Shown: piece by piece, positions 44,023 through 57,097 of the stretch | How positions within the stretch are numbered: position 1 is the stretch's first letter | How the letters are laid out: the number at the start of each line of letters is the position of its first letter | Origin: Proluteimonas flavola | GTDB taxonomy: Bacteria; Pseudomonadota; Gammaproteobacteria; Xanthomonadales; Xanthomonadaceae | DNA: 64,000 nt | NCBI RefSeq assembly: GCF_021191705.1 | Contig: NZ_JAIWPU010000004.1 | Coordinates: 58,587-122,586 of the forward strand | Direction of reading: 5' to 3' | Program-made: the position numbers and the translations under genes | The notes under the pieces: generated by a model | Told to the model about the DNA's origin: nothing | Database searches by the model: none | Seen by the model: the letters and a program-made list of their open reading frames with translations, nothing else

Positions 44023-47000
44023 TCAGGCGCTGCTGAAGCCCAGCCACGGGTGCCAGTTCCAGCCTTGGGTGCTCTCCGGCACTTCCACGACGGCGAACTT
44101 CTTCGCGGCGTCTTCCAGCGACAGCTCCAGCGGTCGGATCTGTTCGGCAAGCAGTGCGACAAGATCGAACTCGCCCCAGGCGCCGATGCGCTCGCCCGCT
44201 CCCAGCGTCACCGCGTGCAGTAGGCTGCGCTCGATGGGGACGTAGAGATTGCGGCCGCGTCGCGCCGGGTCGTCCTCGACGCGATGCAGGACCAGGCGAT
44301 CCTCGTCCTCATCCGGCAGGAACACCAGCGTCGCGGTCGGCATGGCATCGTCACGGAAGGGCTGTTGCTGCGGCAGCACGCCGGTCAAGGCCGCCTGCGG
44401 ATGCTGCCAGCCGCTGGCGGCGTTCAATCCGTGAACCTGTCCACTCGTGTCGCCCGCATACGGCAGCATGCAGTCGGCCATGCGCGCCTGCTCCAGATCG
44501 ACGATGCGCTGCTTGGGCAGGCAATCCCCGGCAACGCGCGGACGAATGCGCGGCAACGCGGTGAGTACCCGGTACTCCTCCGGCGACATCAGCTTGCCCA
44601 GGCGATGGGCCGTCAGGCGGAAGGGATGGCTAGCCGGTGCATGGTCTTTCTCGAAGCCTGGTCGCACGAAGACCGCAGGCGGCCTGCCATCGGGCCCGGT
44701 GCCGGGCCGGAAATGGCGCATGTTGGTGTCGAACACCAACATGTTCGCTGTGTCGCCGCGCTTGTGCCGATGCCGCTGCACGCGCCCGGCAAGCTGGATC
44801 AGCGATCGCATCGAGGACGGTTCGGCCACGGCCCAGTCCGCATCCCAGTCGCGGCCGACCTCGCAGACCGGGGACGCGAGGACGACGAACAGATGGTCGT
44901 GTTCGGGATGGACATCGAGCGCATTGCGGATGACCGGCAGGCCATAGACGCCCTGCCCATCGCCACGCCGGTTGAACGCGGCATCGAGCTGGTGCTCGAT
45001 GGCCGAGCGTTGCAGCAAGGGGAAGCGGGCGTGGTAGACGCACAGGTGGATGCGGGTGTTTTCCGGTGCGCCCAGCGCGAACAGCGCCTGCGCCACGTCG
45101 AACAGCGGATCGATGTTGGCCATGCGCACGATGCCGAAGCTGACGCGCTTGCCGCCGATCGGATCGATTTCGGCATGGCTGCGATGCAGCCGCAGGCAGG
45201 CGTCGAGGACGTAGCGGGCGAATTCGGCGCGGACCTTCGCCTCCGGCAGGTTCCTGGCGATGTCCAGCGCAACCAGCTCGGCCCGTCGCAGCGGCTCGGC
45301 CTTTTCCAGCTTCGCTGCGCGCTTGCCGACGAATTGTGCGTGCCTGCCGGCAAAATCCGCCGCGTCGGGACAGGTCGCAACCTGCACGCCGAATTCATCG
45401 GTCCACAGGCAGGGAACGTCCACCCGATCCGTGTTTTGTCCGCCGTGATTGCCGCGGTTGCGCCGGTACTGGATGCGCCCGGCGCGATAGGCCTGGAACA
45501 TGCCCTCGACCAGCGCCGGCGGCAGTGTGGCCGAGGACAGCAGCACGCGCGTGCCGAGCATGCCGGCCCAATGCACGAGCCGGGTCAGTGCGGGCAGGTC
45601 GCCGAGGTCGTAGTCGTCCAGTTCGTCCAGCACCAGGTCGGCGCTCATCAACCGCAGCATCGGCGCGATCTGGCGACCGGCGCGCAATGCCTCGGTGGCG
45701 GGCACCAGGTGGTCCACGGTGCAAACCAGCATCGGCGCCGACAGCAGCGCGCGGATGTCGGGATCGTGCAGGGCGCGCGACAGCAGCGGATGGTCGGCGG
45801 TCACGCCTTCGTACAGGACGTGGCTGTCCTCCTCGATCAGGTCCTGCACCGATGCGGAGCCATGCCGCTCGGCCTTGTCCTCGTAGAACTCGAACAGGGC
45901 GCGGCTGGCCGAACCGCCGACGCGGATCGCCAGTTCGTCCTCGCCCAGGTGCAGGTCGCTGCGGTAGCTGCGCCCGGTCTGCAGGGTCAGGGTGCGTAGG
46001 CCCAGGGCGTAGGTGGCACGCAGCCCCTGCTGCGGGTCGGCCAGCGCGTAGAGGATGCGGGCATTGGCCAGGGTCTTGCCGCAACCGGTGGAGGCCATGT
46101 TGACGATGAAGCCGCCGTGTTCGCGGGCCACCTCGCGCAACCCGGCAGCCGCGTCGAAAGCCTTGTCCTGCCAAGAGAACCTGGGATCGGCGCTGCGCTT
46201 GCGCAGGCCGCGATGGTTGGCCAGCCGCGGCAGATGGCGCTCGAAGCCGGGCAGCGCGTGGGCGATCAGGCCGGCATCGCGGGCCACGCCCAGCAGGTGC
46301 TCGTCCAGCGGCTGCTTGAGGCCGCCGTCGCGATCGGTATTGGCGTACAGGCGGGTGTTGCCGTCGCCGCGCAGGCGCTGGGTGGAATCCTTCGCCAGGC
46401 CGGAATAGTGGTGATCGGCCAGCATCAGGCTGAGCCGGGCCAGGTGCATGACGTAGGGATTGCCGAGCCAGTCGCCGCCACGGCGCTGGCGCAGGTCCAG
46501 CAGCCGCCGCGCCAGGCGTGCGGCTTGCGCACGCCACTTCGGTTCGGTCACCGGCAGCGGCCCGGCGGGTTGCCAGTAGGGTTCGATGCGTGCGCGCTCT
46601 GCGGGCTGGCGGATTTCATTCCAGTCGTGCGCCACCTGCGATAGCGGGTCTTGCAGCCAGAGCGGGTTGTGGCCGCGCCTGCGTCTTCCCAGCCGCGCCT
46701 GGGTGCCGTCGTCGTTCTCCACCGGCACCACCGGCAGGCGATGATGCGTGGCCACCAGCCAGGCGATGGCCGATGCCAGCGGCGGCAGGCCGCGAAACGG
46801 GGGTGAGGCCGCGCTATCCAACCCGTCGCGTCGATAACGGCCCGGCGCAATCCATGCCGATTCATCGGCAACGTCCGGGTCTGCCAGCCGCCGCAGCCAG
46901 GCTTCGTCGTCGTCCTGGCCGACGAAGGCCAGGAACAGGCGCAGCGAGACCCATTCGTGGCGATACAGGTTCCTCTCCTGCAAGCGGCCTTGCAGCCGTG

Positions 47001-47400
47001 CCTGGAAAGCGACGCTGGCCTTGCCCAGGTCGTGCATCAGCGCGGCCAGTTGCGCGAGCAGGCGGATGTCCTCGGCCGTGTGCCAGTCGTTCTCGTCGCC
47101 GCGCCGCAGCACGTTGCGCACGGTCGTGTCGGTCGGCACCGCGCCCTCGGCATTGAAACGACGGGCATCGCCGACGATCCACAGCAGTTCGCTGTGGTCG
47201 CGGCCGCGGATCCAGTGGCAGGCCACGGCGGTGTTCTTGCGCGCGGTCCTGCGCAGCAGCTTGCGCAGGGTATCCAGGCCCGCCTCGGTGATCGGAGTCT
47301 GCCAAGTGCGGTCGCCACGGCGTTCGGCGAACTGGTCGAGGATGCGGCGGGTCTCGGTCAGCGCGCGTTTGCCGCACTGGGAGATCAGCAGGATGTTCAC
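44023..47400 (-). CDS. cas3: Cas2/3 fusion, nuclease-helicase and adaptation subunit
   Basis: 1,125 residues. The N-terminal 90 or so residues form the fused Cas2 domain (MNILLISQCGKRALTETRRI). The HD nuclease has HD at 123-124 in AALMHDLGKAS. The helicase has Walker A ASTGCGKT near residue 440, the DExD-type box VLDELDDYDLGD and SSATLPPALVEG, and VGRDWDADWAVAEP with QLAGRVQRHRHK late in the protein. I-F Cas2/3 works with Cas1 in spacer integration and is recruited by Cascade to destroy targets. It overlaps the cas1 stop by four bases. Confidence 0.96.
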   Translation of the reverse strand: MNILLISQCGKRALTETRRILDQFAERRGDRTWQTPITEAGLDTLRKLLRRTARKNTAVACHWIRGRDHSELLWIVGDARRFNAEGAVPTDTTVRNVLRRGDENDWHTAEDIRLLAQLAALMHDLGKASVAFQARLQGRLQERNLYRHEWVSLRLFLAFVGQDDDEAWLRRLADPDVADESAWIAPGRYRRDGLDSAASPPFRGLPPLASAIAWLVATHHRLPVVPVENDDGTQARLGRRRRGHNPLWLQDPLSQVAHDWNEIRQPAERARIEPYWQPAGPLPVTEPKWRAQAARLARRLLDLRQRRGGDWLGNPYVMHLARLSLMLADHHYSGLAKDSTQRLRGDGNTRLYANTDRDGGLKQPLDEHLLGVARDAGLIAHALPGFERHLPRLANHRGLRKRSADPRFSWQDKAFDAAAGLREVAREHGGFIVNMASTGCGKTLANARILYALADPQQGLRATYALGLRTLTLQTGRSYRSDLHLGEDELAIRVGGSASRALFEFYEDKAERHGSASVQDLIEEDSHVLYEGVTADHPLLSRALHDPDIRALLSAPMLVCTVDHLVPATEALRAGRQIAPMLRLMSADLVLDELDDYDLGDLPALTRLVHWAGMLGTRVLLSSATLPPALVEGMFQAYRAGRIQYRRNRGNHGGQNTDRVDVPCLWTDEFGVQVATCPDAADFAGRHAQFVGKRAAKLEKAEPLRRAELVALDIARNLPEAKVRAEFARYVLDACLRLHRSHAEIDPIGGKRVSFGIVRMANIDPLFDVAQALFALGAPENTRIHLCVYHARFPLLQRSAIEHQLDAAFNRRGDGQGVYGLPVIRNALDVHPEHDHLFVVLASPVCEVGRDWDADWAVAEPSSMRSLIQLAGRVQRHRHKRGDTANMLVFDTNMRHFRPGTGPDGRPPAVFVRPGFEKDHAPASHPFRLTAHRLGKLMSPEEYRVLTALPRIRPRVAGDCLPKQRIVDLEQARMADCMLPYAGDTSGQVHGLNAASGWQHPQAALTGVLPQQQPFRDDAMPTATLVFLPDEDEDRLVLHRVEDDPARRGRNLYVPIERSLLHAVTLGAGERIGAWGEFDLVALLAEQIRPLELSLEDAAKKFAVVEVPESTQGWNWHPWLGFSSA

Positions 47401-48374
47401 GCGCCCACCTGCGCGGCAGTCTCCAGGGCCACGGCCTTGAGGGTGTCGATCATGAAATCCAGCGATTCGTTGCGGGTCAGCGCCTCGATGCAGTTGCGGC
47501 GGAACTGCTGCTCGTCGTCTCCGCGCATCGCCGACAGGAAGGCCTGCGGCAGGATGCTGGCGTCCTTGACCAGGTCGGCCGCGTCGAACACCAGCCCGCC
47601 GCGGCGGGTCTTGCCGTGGAGCACCGCCAGCCCGTGCGGCAGGCCCAACACCCAGGTAGCGGTGGCGCCCAGCCCATAGGCCAGGTAGTTGCCGTGATCG
47701 AGGAAGCGGTTGGCCGGGTCGCTGCCGCTGCCGCGCTTGGCGCGGGTGAAATCGCCATAGCCGACGGTGTCGACCGCCAGCTTGAACAGCGCCTTGGTCA
47801 GGCGCGCCTCCTCAGTCAGCAGGGCGGTGTTGTCCTGGGCCAGCTCGATGTTGCGCGCCGTGCGCGCCAGCAGTTCGTCCAGACGGCCGGCATCGGCCTG
47901 AAAGCCAGCGTCGCGCAGATGCCGATGCGTCCACTGTCTGCGCAGGCGGTCGACACGGGCGCGCTGGAAGGCCTTGGCCGCGTGCAGCCGCAGATCGTCG
48001 TCGAACCAGAAGCGCACCCAGGCCTGCAGGTACTCGGTGGGGCGGTACTCGCTCTGCGGCGAGAACCAGGCCACTTCCACGTCCATCTCGTTGGCCGAGA
48101 ACAGCGGCGTGCCACCGCCGCCGCAGAAGCCGACCAGCACCCCGGCCTTGGCCAGTTCGCGCATCGCCGCCTGGGTGATGGAGGTGCCGGTGCCGAGCAA
48201 CACCGTCGTGGTGTTGGCGATCGGGATGTTCCAGTACAGCGAGCGCTTGCCGGCATCGGTGACGTACTCGACGCGACCGCCGTTGACCAGTACCCGGCAG
48301 TGCTGCAGGTAATAGAGGTTGGCCCGCTTGGAATGCAGGATGGTCTTCAGATCCGACGGCGCGATATCGTCCAT
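47397..48374 (-). CDS. cas1: Cas1, integrase of the I-F system
   Basis: 325 residues, the normal I-F length. It opens SDLKTILHSKRANLYYLQHC and VLVNGGRVEYV. The metal ligands are in ALLTEEARLTKALFKLA (Glu), LGLPHGLAVLHGKTRR (His) and LVFDAADLVKD (Asp). With Cas2/3 it integrates spacers at the leader. It heads the cas1-cas2/3 operon; the 5' region contains no repeat-like sequence. Confidence 0.96.
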   Translation of the reverse strand: MDDIAPSDLKTILHSKRANLYYLQHCRVLVNGGRVEYVTDAGKRSLYWNIPIANTTTVLLGTGTSITQAAMRELAKAGVLVGFCGGGGTPLFSANEMDVEVAWFSPQSEYRPTEYLQAWVRFWFDDDLRLHAAKAFQRARVDRLRRQWTHRHLRDAGFQADAGRLDELLARTARNIELAQDNTALLTEEARLTKALFKLAVDTVGYGDFTRAKRGSGSDPANRFLDHGNYLAYGLGATATWVLGLPHGLAVLHGKTRRGGLVFDAADLVKDASILPQAFLSAMRGDDEQQFRRNCIEALTRNESLDFMIDTLKAVALETAAQVGA

Positions 48375-51123
<2,749 letters not shown>

Positions 51124-51144
51124 GCGTTCGCTTCATTGTGTGAT

Positions 51145-51174
51145 CGACAGGCCCGCATGTGCGGGCCTGTCGCT
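51145..51174 (+). terminator. Terminator hairpin after icd
   Basis: A 13-bp perfect stem CGACAGGCCCGCA/TGCGGGCCTGTCG around TG, followed by CTTT. The T-run is short, so termination may be partial. Confidence 0.7.
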
Positions 51175-51287
51175 TTGGGGGCTTCGCTTTGCTCAGCTTC
51201 GTCTCGGGCTGTTGCTGCTGCTTTTCATGACGCCCCTGCGCCGATTTTGAGGCGTTGAGACTCGGCAAGAGCGGAGCGACTGCGACG

Positions 51288-52043
51288 CTACGGCTGCGCC
51301 GCAGCATCCGCCGGAATCGTCCACCCCTGCACCAGCGCATGGAGGATCCGCTGATCCTCCACATCCAGCGTCCCCTCCGCCAAGCCCCGGAACCGCAACC
51401 GGAACGCCCGCGACGTCGCGTCGAGGTCGTCGACCGGATACCCCACGATCCGCAAGGCCTGCACCACATCGAAGTCCGCCGGCGCGGGCGGTGTGTCGTC
51501 GCGCGGCCAGACGCCGTAGCCATGCTGCGCGAGACGCTTCCACGGGAAATGCACGCCGGGGTCGACCTTGCGGCCAGGCGCGAGGTCCGAGTGGCCAATG
51601 AAGTTCTCGGCAGGAATGCGCCAGCGCGTCTTCAGGTCCCCGAGCAGCACCAGCAGGCTCTCGACCAGCGGTTCGGTGAAGGGCACGCGGCCGTTGTTGT
51701 CGAGTTCGATGCCGATCGATGCGGAGTTCACGTCCGACACCGCGCCCCAGCTGCCGGCGCCGGCATGCCAGGCGCGATCGAGGTCGGAGACGAGCTGGTA
51801 GCGCTCGCCGTTCTGGCCGATCAGGTAATGCGAACTCACGCGGCCGCCGCTGTTGGCGCTGCGCAGCGTGTCGAGGCTGCGCTGCACCGAATCCTGCTCG
51901 GTGTAATGCAGCACCACCAGCACCGGCCGGCGCGCATCGTGATTCGGCGACGGCACCCAGGTGGCGAGCGGATTGCGCGGCGCATGGTGGGCGCAGGCGG
52001 AGAGCAGCAGGGCGGCGAGCGCGGCAAGCAGAATTTTCGACAT
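51288..52043 (-). CDS. amiD: AmpD/AmiD-type N-acetylmuramoyl-L-alanine amidase lipoprotein
   Basis: 251 residues with a lipobox (LLLSAC) near residue 15. The Amidase_2 domain has the zinc histidine in VLVVLHYTEQDS and the C-terminal ligands in GHSDLAPGRKVDPGVHFPW, plus SHYLIGQNGERYQLV. The C-terminal region is a predicted peptidoglycan-binding-like helical domain (DVVQALRIVGYP). It would trim anhydromuropeptides at the outer membrane, as AmiD does. The start is MSKILLAALAAL; upstream residues are not signal-like. Confidence 0.85.
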   Translation of the reverse strand: MSKILLAALAALLLSACAHHAPRNPLATWVPSPNHDARRPVLVVLHYTEQDSVQRSLDTLRSANSGGRVSSHYLIGQNGERYQLVSDLDRAWHAGAGSWGAVSDVNSASIGIELDNNGRVPFTEPLVESLLVLLGDLKTRWRIPAENFIGHSDLAPGRKVDPGVHFPWKRLAQHGYGVWPRDDTPPAPADFDVVQALRIVGYPVDDLDATSRAFRLRFRGLAEGTLDVEDQRILHALVQGWTIPADAAAQP

Positions 52044-52087
52044 GGCCGCATTGCACCGCGCCGCGCCGGGCGACGCAAGCCGCACAC

Positions 52088-52125
52088 AAAAAAGCGGGCG
52101 CCGGCCTTCCCCGCCGTCGCCCGCT
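52088..52125 (-). terminator. Terminator after amtB
   Basis: On the minus strand AGCGGGCG and CGCCCGCT pair around a GC-rich loop and are followed by TTTTT. A 13-bp perfect hairpin (52142-52171) lies between it and the amtB stop. Confidence 0.72.
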
Positions 52126-52179
52126 CGCCCCGCTTTCGTTGCCGGCGTCCGCGCGGCTGCGCGGACGCCGGTGACCTGC

Positions 52180-53550
52180 TTACTTCTCGTAGGCCGATTC
52201 GCCGTGCGAGACGATGTCCAGACCTTCGCGCTCTTCGTCCTCGGTCACGCGCAGACCGACGACGAGCTTGACGATCAGCATCACCACCGCGGTCACCACG
52301 GCGCACCACAGCACGGTGAACGCGACGCTGACCAGCTGCACCCAGACCTGCGCGCCGATCGCGAGATCCGCTTCGGTGCCGCCCAGCGACTGCGCGCTGA
52401 AGACGCCGGTCAGCAACGCGCCGACGATGCCGCCGATGCCGTGCACGCCGAACACGTCGAGGCTGTCGTCGACGCGCAGCAGACGCTTCAGGCCGGTGAC
52501 GCCCCAGACGCACAGCGCGCCCGCTGCGAGGCCGATGACCAGTGCGCCCATCGGGCCCACGGTGCCGGCGGCCGGGGTGATGCCGACCAGGCCGGCGATC
52601 GCACCGGAGGCCGCGCCCAGGGCCGATGGACGGCCCTTGGTGAAGGCTTCGACGATGCTCCAGGCGACCACGCCGGCCGAGGTGGCGACCATGGTGTTGA
52701 GCATGGCCAGCGACGCGCTGGCATCGGCGGCGAGCGCCGAGCCCGCGTTGAAGCCGAACCAGCCCACCCACAGCAGCGCCGCGCCGATGAAGGTGAAGGG
52801 CACGCTGTGCGGCTTGATCGCCTCACGGCCATAGCCCAGGCGCTTGCCGAGGAAGTACGCACCCACCAGGCCCGCGACGCCGGCGTTGATGTGCACCACC
52901 GTACCGCCGGCGAAGTCGATCACGCCCTTGTGGGCGAGGAAGCCCGCGTCGCCGCTCCACACCATGTGCACCATCGGCAGGTAGGCGAACGTCATCCACA
53001 GGATCGAGAACAGCAGCACCGCCGAGAACTTGATGCGCTCGGCGAACGAGCCGACGACCAGCGCCGTGGTGATGCCGGCGAACGTCGACTGGAACACGAT
53101 GAACAGGAATTCCGGCAATCCGTCGGCATCGGTCTCGGCGGTGATGCCGCGCAGGAACGCCTTCTCGGTGAACGAGCCGAAGAACGCGTTGCCCTCGGTG
53201 AACGCCGCGCTGTAGCCGTAGGCGATCCACAGGATGACCACCACCGAGAACACCACCAGCACCTGCATGATCACCGACAGCACGTTCTTCGCCCGCACCA
53301 TGCCGCCGTAGAACAGGGCCAGGCCCGGCACCACCATCAGCAGCACCAGCAGCGTGGAGGTGAGCATCCACGCCACGTTGCCGCTGTCGAACGTCACGGC
53401 CTCGGCCGTCTCCACCACCGCCACCTCGGCCGGCGGCAGGTCCTGCGCGAACGCGCCACCTGCAACGCCCAGCAGTGCGAACGCGCACAGCAGCATCAGG
53501 CACAGCGCCTGCATCCGGGTCTTCCACCCGCGGATTTCGATCGTCTTCAT
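52180..53550 (-). CDS. amtB: AmtB ammonium channel
   Basis: 456 residues with a signal peptide (LCAFALLGVAGGAFA) and about eleven membrane helices. The pore histidines are in GGTVVHINAGVAGLVG and DVFGVHGIGGIVGALL, and FQSTFAGITTALVVGSFAER is the family signature. It conducts ammonia/ammonium and is blocked by GlnK when nitrogen is plentiful. It follows glnK by 15 bp on the same strand. Confidence 0.95.
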   Translation of the reverse strand: MKTIEIRGWKTRMQALCLMLLCAFALLGVAGGAFAQDLPPAEVAVVETAEAVTFDSGNVAWMLTSTLLVLLMVVPGLALFYGGMVRAKNVLSVIMQVLVVFSVVVILWIAYGYSAAFTEGNAFFGSFTEKAFLRGITAETDADGLPEFLFIVFQSTFAGITTALVVGSFAERIKFSAVLLFSILWMTFAYLPMVHMVWSGDAGFLAHKGVIDFAGGTVVHINAGVAGLVGAYFLGKRLGYGREAIKPHSVPFTFIGAALLWVGWFGFNAGSALAADASASLAMLNTMVATSAGVVAWSIVEAFTKGRPSALGAASGAIAGLVGITPAAGTVGPMGALVIGLAAGALCVWGVTGLKRLLRVDDSLDVFGVHGIGGIVGALLTGVFSAQSLGGTEADLAIGAQVWVQLVSVAFTVLWCAVVTAVVMLIVKLVVGLRVTEDEEREGLDIVSHGESAYEK

Positions 53551-53565
53551 AAAACCTCCGAGGGG

Positions 53566-54762
<1,197 letters not shown>

Positions 54763-54880
54763 CTATGGCGCCTGTGCGGCCGCTGTCCAATCCATCGATG
54801 AATCCCGGACTCCGGTGTGCCTGCCGGCAGTGCCGCCCACCGTGGGGGAGGGAGGCGCCGCCATCGGGCGGTGGAACGCA

Positions 54881-54907
54881 ACGGGGCCGGCCCGTGGCCG
54901 ACCCCGT
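54881..54907 (-). terminator. Hairpin downstream of glnA
   Basis: On the minus strand ACGGGGTCGGC and GCCGGCCCCGT pair around CACGG within 40 bp of the glnA stop. It lacks a T-run, so it may protect the 3' end and not terminate. Confidence 0.45.
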
Positions 54908-54916
54908 GAAGGTGCG

Positions 54917-56326
54917 TCAGATCGCGTAGTACATCTGGTATTCCAGCGGGTGGGTCGCGCCGCGGAACGCGGTGACTTCCTTCATCTTCAGCGCGATGTA
55001 GGCATCGATGAAGTCGTCGGTGAACACGCCGCCCGCCTTGAGAAACTCGCGGTCGTTGTCGAGCGCGTCGAGGGCCTGGTCCAGCGAGTGGCACACGGTC
55101 GGGAAGTTCTTCTCTTCCTCGGGCGGCAGGTCGTAGAGATCCTTGTCGCTCGGGCCGCCCGGATCGATCTGGTTCTTGATGCCGTCCAGGCCCGCCATCA
55201 TCAACGCGGCGAAGGTCAGGTAGCCGGACTGCATCGGGTCGGGGAAGCGCATCTCGATGCGGCGCGCCTTCGGGTTGGCGACGTACGGGATGCGGCACGA
55301 AGCCGAGCGGTTGGACGCCGAGTAGGCCAGCATCACCGGCGCTTCGTAACCAGGCACCAGGCGCTTGTAGGAGTTGGTCGACGCGTTGGAGAACGCGTTG
55401 ATCGCGCGGGCGTGCTTGAACACGCCGCCGATGTACCACAGCGCGGTCTGGGAGAGGCCGCCGTAGCCGTCGCCGGTGAACAGGTTGGTGCCGCCCTTGG
55501 CCAGCGACTGGTGCACGTGCATGCCGCTGCCGTTGTCGCCGACGATCGGCTTGGGCATGAAGGTCGCGGTCTTGCCATTGCGGAAGGCGACGTTCTTGAC
55601 GATGTACTTCAGCGTCTGCAGTTCGTCGGACTTGGCGACCAGCGAATTGAAGCGGGTGCCGATCTCGCACTGGCCCGCGTTCGCGACTTCGTGGTGGTGC
55701 ACCTCGACCTCGATGCCGACCTGGGCCAGCGTCTTGCACATCTCGGCGCGGATGTCGTGCAGCGAGTCGAGCGGCGCGACCGGGAAGTAGCCGCCCTTGA
55801 TGCCCGGGCGATAGCCGCTGTTCCCGCCTTCGTATTCCTTGGCCGAGTTCCAGTGCGCCTCTTCGGAATCGATGTGGAAGAAGGTATGGCCCATGTCGTT
55901 GCCGTAGCGCACCGAATCGAAGACGAAGAACTCGGGCTCGGGGCCGAAGAACGCCTGGTCGGCGATGCCGCTGGACTTGAGGAAGGACTCGGCCTTTTTC
56001 GCGATGCCGCGCGGGTCGCGCTCGTAGGACTGCATCGTGGTCGGGTCGAGGATGTCGCAGGTGATCACCAGCGTCGGGTCGGCGGTGAAGGGATCGACGA
56101 ACGCGGTCGAGGCATCCGGCAGCAGCACCATGTCGGAGTTCTGGATGCCCTTCCAGCCGCTGATCGACGAGCCGTCGAACATCTTGCCGTCCTCGAACAG
56201 GCCGGGCTCGATGATCGACTTCGGGAACGAGACGTGATGCTGCACGCCGCGCATGTCGGTGAACCGCAGATCGATGAACTCGATCTTGTGGTCCTTGATC
56301 AGCTTCTCGAGATTTTCGGTGGACAT
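54917..56326 (-). CDS. glnA: Type I glutamine synthetase
   Basis: 469 residues (E. coli 469). Signature segments include [20 protein letters not shown] and [35 protein letters not shown] is in the metal site, and the adenylylation tyrosine is in [13 protein letters not shown]. It makes glutamine from glutamate, ammonia and ATP. The start [10 protein letters not shown] is used; the longer frame runs into the promoter region. A sigma-54 promoter lies about 40-55 bp upstream. Confidence 0.96.
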   Translation of the reverse strand: MSTENLEKLIKDHKIEFIDLRFTDMRGVQHHVSFPKSIIEPGLFEDGKMFDGSSISGWKGIQNSDMVLLPDASTAFVDPFTADPTLVITCDILDPTTMQSYERDPRGIAKKAESFLKSSGIADQAFFGPEPEFFVFDSVRYGNDMGHTFFHIDSEEAHWNSAKEYEGGNSGYRPGIKGGYFPVAPLDSLHDIRAEMCKTLAQVGIEVEVHHHEVANAGQCEIGTRFNSLVAKSDELQTLKYIVKNVAFRNGKTATFMPKPIVGDNGSGMHVHQSLAKGGTNLFTGDGYGGLSQTALWYIGGVFKHARAINAFSNASTNSYKRLVPGYEAPVMLAYSASNRSASCRIPYVANPKARRIEMRFPDPMQSGYLTFAALMMAGLDGIKNQIDPGGPSDKDLYDLPPEEEKNFPTVCHSLDQALDALDNDREFLKAGGVFTDDFIDAYIALKMKEVTAFRGATHPLEYQMYYAI

Positions 56327-56366
56327 CGGAACGACCGCCTTGCGTGTTGAATGTGTCCTGACCCAC

Positions 56367-56381
56367 GCAATCGCCGTGCCA
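56367..56381 (-). promoter_or_regulatory. Sigma-54 promoter of glnA
   Basis: The minus strand reads TGGCAC-GGCGA-TTGC, an exact -24/-12 element (TGGCAC-N5-TTGC), ending 40 bp before the glnA start codon. Confidence 0.85.
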
Positions 56382-56450
56382 ACTCCCTTGCTCAGTCCAA
56401 TCAATCGTTTACACATTTCGCCGCGTCAAACACCCCCTGTTCACTTACAT

Positions 56451-56489
56451 GATTGGTGCGTTATTTCCAGAAACGCACCAATCGAGTGC
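56451..56489. promoter_or_regulatory. NtrC-like enhancer site upstream of glnA
   Basis: GCACCAATCGAGTGC (56475-56489) fits the NtrC dyad GCACC-N5-GGTGC with one mismatch. Its left half is also part of a 12-bp inverted repeat, GATTGGTGCGTT/AACGCACCAATC (56451-56483). It lies about 95 bp upstream of the sigma-54 promoter, a normal enhancer distance, and touches the lrp stop region. Confidence 0.6.
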
Positions 56490-56490
56490 T

Positions 56491-56964
56491 TCAGCGCGGC
56501 AAGGGGAGGCCGCAGTCCGCCTTGACCGTGCGCAGCACGAAACTGGAATTCACGTCGTCGACCGCAGGCTGGTTGAGCAGGCGGTCGAGCAGGAAGCGCG
56601 AGAAGTGTTCAAGGTCGCGCACGACCACCTGCAGCAGATAGTCCATGTCGCCGGTCAGGGCGTGGCAGGCGACGACCTCCTCCCATCCGTTGACGATCGA
56701 TGCGAAGCCGGCGACCGCGGCGCTGTCGTGGTGCTTGAGCTGGACGCGCACAAAGGCCTGCAGGCCCAGGCCCAGGCGCTCGGCGCTCACCTCGGCGCGG
56801 TAGCCGGCGATGACGCCATCGCGTTCCAGCCGCTGCACCCGGCGCAGGCAGGCCGAGGGCGACAGGTGCACGCGCTCCGCGAGGTCGGCATTGGTCAGCC
56901 GGCCGTTGCGCTGCAGTTCGGCCAGCAACAGCAGGTCGGTGCGGTCGAGTTCTGCGGCAGCCAT
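56491..56964 (-). CDS. Lrp/AsnC family regulator, probably of phhA
   Basis: 157 residues. An N-terminal helix-turn-helix (LDRTDLLLLAELQRNGRLTN, LAERVHLSPSACLRRVQRLE) is followed by the RAM ligand-binding domain (VVACHALTGDMDYLLQVVVRDL). It is divergent from the phenylalanine hydroxylase gene with a 130-bp shared promoter region, which suggests control of phenylalanine breakdown by an aromatic amino acid. The direct target is inferred from position. Confidence 0.86.
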   Translation of the reverse strand: MAAAELDRTDLLLLAELQRNGRLTNADLAERVHLSPSACLRRVQRLERDGVIAGYRAEVSAERLGLGLQAFVRVQLKHHDSAAVAGFASIVNGWEEVVACHALTGDMDYLLQVVVRDLEHFSRFLLDRLLNQPAVDDVNSSFVLRTVKADCGLPLPR

Positions 56965-56979
56965 GATCGTTGTCCTGGA

Positions 56980-57027
56980 TTGCGTATCTACGCACGATTA
57001 TTGCGCGATGAGGCCATGAGTACGCAA
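56980..57027. promoter_or_regulatory. Possible operator between lrp-type gene and phhA
   Basis: TTGCGTA (56980-56986) and TACGCAA (57021-57027) form an inverted pair 34 bp apart. ACGCAC, TTGCGCG and ACGCAA motifs lie in and beside it, as expected for multi-site Lrp-type binding. Confidence 0.4.
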
Positions 57028-57097
57028 TGACGCAAGCCTGTTGCGGGGAATCGGCGCTATTGTCTTCGATCACACGGAAGCCATGCCCGGAGTCGCC

